From Sinohyriopsis cumingii (taxonomy: Eukaryota > Mollusca > Bivalvia > Unionida > Unionidae), in contig JAPYKE020000537.1 of the NCBI GenBank assembly GCA_028554795.2, forward strand, positions 124,001 to 188,000: 64,000 bases of DNA. Reading direction: 5' to 3'. A program made the position numbers and the translations under genes. Shown piece by piece: positions 50,385 through 61,275 of the stretch; positions within the stretch are counted from its first letter, which is position 1; each line of letters starts with the position of its first letter. The notes under the pieces were generated by a model. The model saw nothing but the letters and a program-made list of their open reading frames with translations, searched no databases and was not told the DNA's origin.

Positions 50385-53300
50385 ATACCGTTTGTTAACA
50401 TTTGCGTGTTTTTCATAGCCGGTAAGCCCTATGACGCCCCTTATTTTGCTGTTTCGTCTGCAGGAAATTCGTCAGGACTTTCTTGGTAGGTGGACTCTAT
50501 CTCCTAGAGATAAAATATCCATGGTGGACTCATGTGAAGACTTATAAGGAGGGGACTAATGACTCACATGTATATTATCTTACGGCATGTGATCTGCTCG
50601 ACTTCCTTTACTTAGTCGCACGTTTCTCGAAAGCGGCTGGACGAAATTTCTTTAAATTTTTTCTGCTGTTAGAAAAGGGTCTTATTTCAGAACGATAGAA
50701 GAGGCATCGAAATCAAAATCATCTAAGTAAGGTTTCCATGAGTACAAACTATTAATACCGTTTGTTAACGTTTGCGTGTTTTTCATAGCCGGTAAGCCCT
50801 ATGGCGCCCCTTATTTTGCTGTTTCGTCTGCAGGAAATTCGTCAGGACTTTCTTGGTAGGTGGACTCTATCTCCTAGAGATAAAATATCCATGGTGGACT
50901 CATGTGAAGACTTATAAAGAGGGGACTAATGACTCACATGTATATAATCTTACGGAATGTGATCTGCTCTACTTCCTTTACTTAGTCGCACGTTTCTCGA
51001 AATAGGATGGACGAATTTTCTTTAAATTTTCTGTGCTGTTAGAAAAGGGTCTTATTTCAAAACGATATAAGGGGCATCGAAATCAAAGTCCTCTAAGTAA
51101 GGTTTCCATGAGTACAAACTATTAATACCGTTTGTTAACATTTGCGTGTTTTTCATAACCGTAAGCCCTATGGCGCCCCTTATTTTGCTTTTTCGTCTGC
51201 AGGAAATTCGTCAGGACTTTCTTCGTAGGTGGACTCTTTCTAATAGAGATAAAATATCCATGGTGGACTCATGTGAAGACTTATAAAGAGGGTTCTAATG
51301 ACTCACATGTATATAATCTTACGGCATGTGATCTGCTCGACTTCCTTTAATTAGTCGCACGTTCCTCGAAATCGGCTGGACGAATTTTCTTCAAATTTTT
51401 CCTGCTGTTAGAAAAGGGTCTTATTTCAGAACGATATAAGCGACATCGAAATCAAAATTCTGTAAGTAAGGTTTCCATGAGTGCAAACTATTAATACCGT
51501 TTGTTAACATTTGAGTGTTTTTTATAGCCGGTAAGCCCTATGGCGCCCCTTAATTTGCTGTTTCGTCTGCAGGAAATTCGTCAGGACTATCTTCCTAGGT
51601 GGACCCTATCTCCTAGAGATCAAATATCCATGGTGGACCCATGTGAAGACTTATAAAGACGGGACTAATATCTCACATGTATATAATCTTACGGAATGTG
51701 ATCTGCTCGACTTCCTTTATTTAGTCGTACGTGTCTCGAAATCGGCTGACGAATTTTCTTTAAATTTTTCCTGCTGTTAGAAAAGGGTCTTATTTCAAAA
51801 CGATATAAGCGGCATCGAAATCAAAGTCCACTAAGTATGGTTGCCATGAGTACAAATCATTAATACCGTTTGTTAACATTTGCGTGTTTTTCATAGCCGG
51901 TAAGCCCTATGGCGCCCATTATTTTGCTGTTTCGTCTGCAGGAAATTCGTCAGGACTTTCTTCGTAGGTGGACTCTATCTCCTAGAGATAAAATATCCAT
52001 GGTGGACCCATGTGAAGACTTACAAGGAGGGGACTAATGGCTCACTTGTATATAATCTTACGGCATGTGATCTGCTCGACTTCCTTTATTTAGTCGTACA
52101 TGTCTCGAAATCGGCTGGACGAATTTTCTTTAAATTTTTACTGCTGTTAGAAAAGGGTCTTATTTCAAAACCATATAAGCGTCATCGAAATCAAAATCCT
52201 CTAATTAAGGTTTCGATGAGTACAAACTATTAATACCGTTTGTTAACATTTGCATGTTTTCATAGCCGGTAAGCCCTATGCCGCCCATTATTTTGCTGTT
52301 TCGTCTGCAGGAAATTCGTCAGGACTTTCTTCCTAGGTGGACTCTATCTCCTAGAGATAAAATATCCATGGTGGACCCATGTGAAGACTTATGAGGAGGG
52401 GACTAATGTCTCACATGTATATAATCTTACGGCATGTCATCCGCTCGACTTCCTTTATTTCGTCGCATGTGTCTCGAAATCGGCTGAAGGAATTTTCTTC
52501 AAATTTTTCCTGCTGTTAGAAAAGGGGCTTATTTCAGAATGATATAAGCGACATCGAAATTAAAATCTTCCAAGTAAGATTTCCATGAGTACAAACTATT
52601 AATACCGTTTGTTAACATTTGCGTGTTTTTCATAGCCGGTAAGCCCTGTGGCGCCCTTATTTTGCTGTTTCGTCTGCAGGAAATTCGTCAGGACTTTCTT
52701 CCTAGGTGGACTCTATCTCCTAGAGATAAAATATCCATGGTGGTCCCATGTGAAGACTTATAAAGAGGATACTAATATCTCACATGTATATAATCTTACG
52801 GAATGTGATCTGCTCGACTTCCTTTATTTAGTCGCACGTTCCTCGAAATCGGCTGGACGAATTTTCTTCAAATTTTTCCTGCTGTTAGAAAAGGGTCTTA
52901 TTTCAGAACGATATAAGCGACATCGAAATCAAAATCCTGTAAGTAAGGTTTCCATGAGTACAAACTATTAATACCGTTTGTTAACATTTGCGTGTTTTTA
53001 ATAGCCGGTAAGCCCTATGGCGCCCGTTAATTTGCTGTTTCGTCTGCCGGAAAATCGTCAGGACTATCTTCCTAGGTGGACTCTATCTCCTAGAGATCAA
53101 ATATCCATGGTGGACCCATGTGAAGACTTATAAAGAGGGGACTAATATCTCACATGTATATAATCTTACGGAATGTGATCTGCTCGACTTCCTTTATTTA
53201 GTCGTACGTGTCTCGAAATCGGCTGACGAATTTTCTTTAAATTTTTCCTGCTGTTAGAAAAGGGTCTTATTTCAAAACGATATAAGCGGCATCGAAATCA

Positions 53301-54819
53301 AAGTCCTCTAAGTATGGTTTCGATGAGTACAAACTATTAATACCGTTTGTTAACATTTGCGTGTTTTTCATAGCCGGAAAGCCCTATGGGGCCCATTATT
53401 TTGCTGTTTCGTCTGCAGGAAATTCGTCAGGACTTTCTTCGTAGGTGGACTCTATCTCCTAGAGATAAAATATCCATGGTGGACCCATGTGAAGACTTAT
53501 AAGGAGGGGACAAATATCTCACTTGTATATAATCTTACGGCATGTGATCTGCTCGACTTCCTTTATTTAGTCGAACGTGTCTCGAAATCGGCTGGACGAA
53601 TTTTCTTTAAATTTTTACTGCTGTTAGAAAAGGGTCTTATTTCAAAACGATATAAGCGGCATCGAAATCAAAATCCTCTAAGTAAGGTTTCCATGAGTAC
53701 AAACTATTAATACCGTTTGTTAACATTTGCGTGTTTTTCATAGCCGGTAAGCCCTATGACGCCCATTAATTTCCTGTTTCGTCTGCAGGAAATTCGTCAG
53801 GACTTTCTTCCTAGGTGGACTCTATCTCCTAGAGATAGAATATCCATGGTGGACTCATGTGAAAACTTATAAAGAGGGGACAAATATCTCACATGTATAT
53901 AATCTTACTGCATGTGATCTGCTCGACTTCCTTTATTTCGTAGCACGTTTCTCGAAATCGGCTGGACGAATTTTCTTCAAATTTTTCCTGCTGTTAGAAA
54001 AGGGTCTTATTTCAGAACGATATGAGCGACATCGAAATCAAAGTTCTCCATGTAAGGTTTCCATGAGTACAATCTATTAATACCGTTTGTTAACATTTGC
54101 GTGTTTTTCATAGATGGTAAGCCCTTTGACGCCCCTTATCTTGCTGTTTCGTCTGCAGGAAATTCGTCAGGACTTTCTTCGTAGGTGGACTCTATCTCCT
54201 AGAGATAAAATATCCATGGTGGACTCATGTGAAGACTTATAAAGAGGGGACTAATGACTCACATGTATATAATCTTACGGAATGTGATCTGCTCGACTTC
54301 CTTTACTTAGTCGCACGTTTCTCGAAATAGGATGGACGAATTTTCTTTAAATTTTCTGTGCTGTTAGAAAAGGGTCTTATTTCAGATCGATATAAGCGAC
54401 ATCGAAATCAAAATCCTCTATCTAAGGTTTCCATGAGTACAAACTATTAATACCTTTTGTTAACATTGGCGTGTTTTTCATAGCCGGTAAGCCCTATTGG
54501 GCCCCTTATTTTGCTTTTTCGTCTGCAGGAAATTCGTCAGGACTTTCTTCCTAGGTGGACTCTATCTAACAGAGATAAAATATCCATGGTGGACTCATGT
54601 TAAGACTTATAAAGAGGGTTCTAATGACTCACATATATATAATCTTACGGTATGTGATCTGCTGGACTTCCTTTATTTAGTCGCACGTTTCTCGATATCG
54701 GCTGGACGAATTTTCTTCAAATTTTTCCTGCTGTTAGAAAAGGGTCTTATTTCAGAACGATATAAGCGACATCGAAATCAAAATCCTGTAAGTAAGGTTT
54801 CCATGAGTACAAACCATTA
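50385..54819 (+). repeat. SINE-free satellite core, right part
   Basis: Monomers start at 50385, 50755, 51125, 51494, 51863, 52233, 52602, 52971, 53340, 53710, 54080 and 54450. Monomer 52233 is the ATGCCGCCCATT type and 52602 the GAGGATACTAATATC type, the same pair as at 31899/32268, 34486/34855, 41881/42250 and 48168/48537. This pair marks the beginning of the core HOR phase. Confidence 0.87.
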
Positions 54820-57800
54820 ATACCGTTTGTTAACATTTGCGTGTTTTTCATAGCCGGTGAGCCCTATGGCGCCCCTTAATTTGCTGTTTCGTCTGCAGGA
54901 AATTCGTCAGGACTATCTTCCTAGGTGGACTCTATCTCCTAGAGATCAAATATCCATGGTGGACTCATGTGAAGACTTATAATGAGGGGACTAATGGCTC
55001 ACATGTATATAATCTTACGGCATGTGATCTCCTCGACTTCCTTTATTTAGTCGCGGGACCCCGAGTGGCCGAGTGGTCTAACGCACTCTTCGTTAGGGAT
55101 CACTGCCATCTCACCTCTGTCTGCGGCGATTCGAGTCTCAGATTAAGCCAAGGTGGGCATGTGAGAAAGCTTGCCAGTAGCTTCTCCTGGGTCGGTCTTT
55201 CTTTCCGGGGTATTCCGGGTTCTTCCTCCACCATTAATTCTGGCCGCCATGTATAGCCAATCGTGCTGAAAAATGGCGTTAAACCACACAACAACAACAA
55301 CAACAACAACAATATTTAGTCGCACGTTTCTCGAAATCGGCTGGACGAATTTTCTTCAAATTTTTTCTCCTGTTAGATAAGGGTCTTGTTTCAAAACGAT
55401 ATAAGCGGCATCGATATCAAAATCCTCTAAGTTAGGTTTCCATGAGTACAATCTATTAATACCGTTTGTAAACATTTGCGTGTTTTTCATAGCCGGTAAG
55501 CCCTATGGCGCCCCATATTTTGCTGCTTCGTCTGCAGGAAATTCGTCAGGACTTTCTTCCTAGGTGGACTCTATCTCCTAGAGATAAAATATCCATGGTG
55601 GACCCATGTGAAGACTTATAAAGAGGGGACTAATGGCTCACTTGTATATAATCTTACGGCATGTGATCTTCTCGACTTCCTTTATTTAGTCGTCCGCGTC
55701 TCTAAAACGGCTGGAGGAATTTTCTTTATATTTTTTCTGCTGTTAGAAAAGGGTCTTATTTCAAAACGGTATAAGCGGCATCGAAATCAAAATCTCCTAA
55801 GTAAGGTTTCCATGAGTAGAAACTATTAATACCGTTTGTTAACATTTGCGTGTTTTTCATAGCCGGTAAGCCCTATGACGCCCCTTAATTTCCTGTTTCG
55901 TCTGCAGCAAATTCGTCAGGACTTTCCTCGTAGGTGGACTCTATCTCCTAGAGATAAAATTTCCATGGTGGATCCATGTGAAGACTTATAAGGATGGGAC
56001 AAATATCTCACATGTATATAATCTTACGGCATGTGATCTGCTCGACTTCCTTTATTTCGTCGCACGTTTCTCGAAATCGCCTGGACGAATTTTCTTCACA
56101 TTTTTCCTGCTGTTAGAAAAGGGTCTTATTTCAGATCGATATAAGCGACATCGAAATCAATATCCTCTATGTAAGGTTTCCATGTGTACAAACTATTAAC
56201 ACCGTTTGTTGACATTTGCGTGTTTCTCATAGATGGTAAGCCCTTTGACGCCCCTTATCTTGCTGTTTCGTCAGGAGGAAATTCGTCAGGACTTTCCTCG
56301 TAGGTGGACTCTATCTCCTAGAGATAAAATATCCATGGTGGACTCATGTGAAGACTTATAAAGAGGGGACTAATGACTCACATGTAAATAATCTTACGGC
56401 ATGTGATCACCTCGACTTCCCTTACTTAGTCGCACGTTTCTCGAAAGCGGCTGGACGAATTTTCTTTAAATTTTTTCCGCTGTCAGAAAAGGGTCTTATT
56501 TCAGAACGATATAAGCGACATCGAAATCAAAGTCCTCTAAGTAAGGTTTCCATGAGTACAAACTATTAATACCGTTTGTTAACATTTGCGTGTTTTTCAT
56601 AGCCGGTAAGCCCTATGGCGCCCCTTATTTTGCTTTCTCGTCTGCAGGAAATTCGTCAGGACTTTCTTCCTAGGTGGACTCTATCTCCTAGAGATAAAAT
56701 ATCCATGGTGGACTCATGTGCAGACTTATAAAGAGGGGACTAATGACTCACATGTATATAATCATACGGCATGTGATGGCTCGACTTCCTTTATTTAGTC
56801 GCACGTTTCTCGAAATCGCCTGGACGAATTTTCTTCAAGTTTTTCCTGCTGTTAGAAAAGGGTCTTATTTCAGAACGATATAAGCGACATCGAAATCAAA
56901 ATCCTCTAAGTAAGGTTTGCATGAGTACAAACTATTAATACCCTTTGTTAACATTTGCGTGTTTCTCATAACCGGTAAGACCTATGGCGCCCCTTAATTT
57001 CCTGTTTCGTCTGCAGGAAATTCGTCAGGACTATCTTCCTAGGTGGACTCTATCTCCTAGAGATAAAATATCCATGGTGGACTCATGTGAAGACTTATAA
57101 AGAGGGGACTAATGGCTCACTTGTATATAATCTTACTGCATGTGATCTGCTCGACTTCCTTTATTTAGTCGTCCGTGTCTCGAAATCGGCTGGACAAATT
57201 TTCTTTAAATTTTTTCTGGTGTTAGAAAATTGTCTTATTTCAAAACGATATAAGCGGCATCGAAATCAAAGTCCTCTAAGTAAGGTTTCCATGAGTACAA
57301 ACTATTAATACCGTTTGTTAACATTTGCGTGTTTTTCATAGCCGGTAAGCCCTATGGAGGCCCTTATTTTGCTGTTTCGTCTGCGGGAAATTCCTCAGGA
57401 CTTTCTTCCTAGGTGGACTCTATCTCCTAGAGATAAAATATCCATGGTGGCCCCATGTGAAGACTTATAAAGAGGGGACTAATATCTCACATGTATATAA
57501 TCTTACGGAATGTGATCTGCTCGACTTCCTTTACTTAGTCGCACATTTCTCGAAATCGCCTGGACGAATTTTCTTCAAATTTTTCCTGCTGTTAGAAAAG
57601 GGTCTTATTTCAGATCGATATAAGCGACATCGAAATCAAAATCCTCTATGTAACGTTTCCATGAGCACAAACTATTAATACCGTTTGTTAACATTTGCGT
57701 GTTTTTCATAGCCGGTAAGCCCTATGACGCCCCTTATTTTCCTGTTTCGTCTGAAGGAAATTCGTCAGGACTTTCTTCCTAGGTGGACTCTATCTCCTAG

Positions 57801-58047
57801 AGATAAAATATCCATGGTGGACTCATGTGAAAACTTATAAAGAGGGGACTAATGACTCACATGTATATACTCTTACGGCATGTGATCTGCTCGACTTCCT
57901 TTATTTAGTCGCACGTTTCTCGAAATCGGCTGGACGAATTTTGTTCAAATTTCTCCTGCTGTTAGAAAAGGGTCTTATTTCAGAACGATATAAGCGAGAT
58001 CGAAATCAAAATCCTGTAAGTAAGGTTTCCATGAGTACAAACTATTA
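54820..58047 (+). repeat. Eight-monomer higher-order repeat C, unit 1 (3,228 bp)
   Basis: Monomers start at 54820 (SINE), 55459, 55829, 56199, 56569, 56938, 57308 and 57678. All features recur exactly 3,228 bp later. Rare shared marks: CATATTTTGCTGCTTCG (55459), TAAAATTTCCATGG (55829), TTTCGTCAGGAGG (56199), CATGTGATGGCTCG (56569), and CTGCGGGAAATTCC with ATGGAGGCCC (57308). I see roughly ten differences over the unit, so identity should exceed 99%. The left 120 bp of 54820 differs from 58048, so the true breakpoint is inside that monomer. Confidence 0.93.
55055..55312 (+). mobile_element. tRNA-derived SINE, copy 9 (variant lineage)
   Basis: A box TGGCCGAGTGG at 55066-55076 is intact. The B box at 55128-55138 reads GATTCGAGTCT: the second G, paired with C in the T-arm of tRNAs, is now A, which should weaken TFIIIC binding. 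Other marks of this lineage are CTAACGCACTC, GTTAGGGATC, CAGATTAAGCC, GGGGTATTCCGG and AAACCACACAAC. A private change is GTCGGTCTTTC. Duplications: TATTTAGTCGC at 55044-55054 and 55313-55323. Confidence 0.92.
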
Positions 58048-61000
58048 ATACCGTTTGTTAACATTTGCGTGTTTTTCATAGCCGGTAAGCCCTATGGTGC
58101 CCCTTATTTTGCTGTTTCGTCTGCAGGAAATTCGTCAGGACTTTCTTCCTAGGTGGACTCTATCTCCTAGAAATCAAATATCCATGGTGGACTCATGTGA
58201 AGACTTATAATGAGGGGACTAATGGCTCACATGTATATAATCTTACGGCATGTGATCTCCTCGACTTCCTTTATTTAGTCGCGGGACCCCGAGTGGCCGA
58301 GTGGTCTAACGCACTCTTCGTTAGGGATCACTGCCATCTCACCTCTGTCTGCGGCGATTCGAGTCTCAGATTAAGCCAAGGTGGGCATGTGAGAAAGCTT
58401 GCCAGTAGCTTCTCCTGGGTCGGTGGTTCTTTCCGGGGTATTCCGGGTTCTTCCTCCACCATTAATTCTGGCCGCCATGTATAGCCAATCGTGCTGAAAA
58501 ATGGCGTTAAACCACACAACAACAACAACAACAACAACAATATTTAGTCGCACGTTTCTCGAAATCGGCTGGACGAATTTTCTTCAAATTTTTTCTCCTG
58601 TTAGATAAGGGTCTTGTTTCAAAACGATATAAGCGGCATCGATATCAAAATCCTCTAAGTTAGGTTTCCATGAGTACAATCTATTAATACCGTTTGTAAA
58701 CATTTGCGTGTTTTTCATAGCCGGTAAGCCCTATGGCGCCCCATATTTTGCTGCTTCGTCTGCAGGAAATTCGTCAGGACTTTCTTCCTAGGTGGACTCT
58801 ATCTCCTAGAGATAAAATATCCATGGTGGACCCATGTGAAGACTTATAAAGAGGGGACTAATGGCTCACTTGTATATAATCTTACGGCATGTGATCTGCT
58901 CGACTTCCTTTATTTAGTCGTCCGCGTCTCTAAAACGGCTGGAGGAATTTTCTTTATATTTTTTCTGCTGTTAGAAAAGGGTCTTATTTCAAAACGGTAT
59001 AAGCGGCATCGAAATCAAAATCTCCTAAGTAAGGTTTCCATGAGTAGAAACTATTAATACCGTTTGTTAACATTTGCGTGTTTTTCATAGCCGGTAAGCC
59101 CTATGACGCCCCTTAATTTCCTGTTTCGTCTGCAGCAAATTCGTCAGGACTTTCCTCGTAGGTGGACTCTATCTCCTAGAGATAAAATTTCCATGGTGGA
59201 TCCATGTGAAGACTTATAAGGATGGGACAAATATCTCACATGTATATAATCTTACGGCATGTGATCTGCTCGACTTCCTTTATTTCGTCGCACGTTTCTC
59301 GAAATCGCCTGGACGAATTTTCTTCACATTTTTCCTGCTGTTAGAAAAGGGTCTTATTTCAGATCGATATAAGCGACATCGAAATCAATATCCTCTATGT
59401 AAGGTTTCCATGTGTACAAACTATTAACACCGTTTGTTGACATTTGCGTGTTTCTCATAGATGGTAAGCCCTTTGACGCCCCTTATCTTGCTGTTTCGTC
59501 AGGAGGAAATTCGTCAGGACTTTCCTCGTAGGTGGACTCTATCTCCTAGAGATAAAATATCCATGGTGGACTCATGTGAAGACTTATAAAGAGGGGACTA
59601 ATGACTCACATGTAAATAATCTTACGGCATGTGATCACCTCGACTTCCCTTACTTAGTCGCACGTTTCTCGAAAGCGGCTGGACGAATTTTCTTTAAATT
59701 TTTTCCGCTGTCAGAAAAGGGTCTTATTTCAGAACGATATAAGCGACATCGAAATCAAAGTCCTCTAAGTAAGGTTTCCATGAGTACAAACTATTAATAC
59801 CGTTTGTTAACATTTGCGTGTTTTTCATAGCAGGTAAGCCCTATGGCGCCCCTTATTTTGCTTTCTCGTCTGCAGGAAATTCGTCAGGACTTTCTTCCTA
59901 GGTGGACTCTATCTCCTAGAGATAAAATATCCATGGTGGACTCATGTGCAGACTTATAAAGAGGGGACTAATGACTCACATGTATATAATCATACGGCAT
60001 GTGATGGCTCGACTTCCTTTATTTAGTCGCACGTTTCTCGAAATCGGCTGGACGAATTTTCTTCAAATTTTTCCTGCTGTTAGAAAAGGGTCTTATTTCA
60101 GAACGATATAAGCGACATCGAAATCAAAATCCTCTAAGTAAGGTTTGCATGAGTACAAACTATTAATACCCTTTGTTAACATTTGCGTGTTTTTCATAAC
60201 CGGTAAGACCTATGGCGCCCCTTAATTTCCTGTTTCGTCTGCAGGAAATTCGTCAGGACTATCTTCCTAGGTGGACTCTATCTCCTAGAGATAAAATATC
60301 CATGGTGGACTCATGTGAAGACTTATAAAGAGGGGACTAATGGCTCACTTGTATATAATCTTACTGCATGTGATCTGCTCGACTTCCTTTATTTAGTCGT
60401 CCGTGTCTCGAAATCGGCTGGACAAATTTTCTTTAAATTTTTTCTGGTGTTAGAAAATTGTCTTATTTCAAAACGATATAAGCGGCATCGAAATCAAAGT
60501 CCTCTAAGTAAGGTTTCCATGAGTACAAACTATTAATACCGTTTGTTAACATTTGCGTGTTTTTCATAGCCGGTAAGCCCTATGGAGGCCCTTATTTTGC
60601 TGTTTCGTCTGCGGGAAATTCCTCAGGACTTTCTTCCTAGGTGGACTCTATCTCCTAGAGATAAAATATCCATGGTGGCCCCATGTGAAGACTTATAAAG
60701 AGGGGACTAATATCTCACATGTATATAATCTTACGGAATGTGATCTGCTCGACTTCCTTTACTTAGTCGCACATTTCTCGAAATCGCCTGGACGAATTTT
60801 CTTCAAATTTTTCCTGCTGTTAGAAAAGGGTCTTATTTCAGATCGATATAAGCGACATCGAAATCAAAATCCTCTATGTAACGTTTCCATGAGCACAAAC
60901 TATTAATACCGTTTGTTAACATTTGCGTGTTTTTCATAGCCGGTAAGCCCTATGACGCCCCTTATTTTCCTGTTTCGTCTGAAGGAAATTCGTCAGGACT

Positions 61001-61275
61001 TTCTTCCTAGGTGGACTCTATCTCCTAGAGATAAAATATCCATGGTGGACTCATGTGAAAACTTATAAAGAGGGGACTAATGACTCACATGTATATAATC
61101 TTACGGCATGTGATCTGCTCGACTTCCTTTATTTAGTCGCACGTTTCTCGAAATCGGCTGGACGAATTTTGTTCAAATTTCTCCTGCTGTTAGAAAAGGG
61201 TCTTATTTCAGAACGATATAAGCGAGATCGAAATCAAAATCCTGTAAGTAAGGTTTCCATGAGTACAAACTATTA
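58048..61275 (+). repeat. Eight-monomer higher-order repeat C, unit 2 (3,228 bp)
   Basis: Monomers start at 58048 (SINE), 58687, 59057, 59427, 59797, 60166, 60536 and 60906. Differences from unit 1 that I can see include GATCTGCTCG for GATCTTCTCG (58888), CATAGCAGG for CATAGCCGG (59830), ATCGGCTGG for ATCGCCTGG (60040), GTTTTTCATAACC for GTTTCTCATAACC (60191) and TATATAATC for TATATACTC (61090). Confidence 0.93.
58283..58540 (+). mobile_element. tRNA-derived SINE, copy 10 (variant lineage)
   Basis: Same lineage as copy 9, with the same altered B box (GATTCGAGTCT at 58356-58366) and intact A box at 58294-58304. It keeps GTCGGTGGTTC where copy 9 has GTCGGTCTTTC. Duplications: TATTTAGTCGC at 58272-58282 and 58541-58551. 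Confidence 0.92.

Noticed and set aside
1987-58484. 95-117 codon frames containing RVAEWSKALFV
   Set aside because: These are satellite frame running into the sense strand of the SINE head. The peptide is translated tRNA-like sequence, not a protein family.
2118-58553. Minus-strand frames of 60-71 codons starting with runs of Leu or Val
   Set aside because: They are the antisense of the SINE. The Leu/Val runs are the (AAC)n tail read backwards, and they recur only because the SINE recurs.
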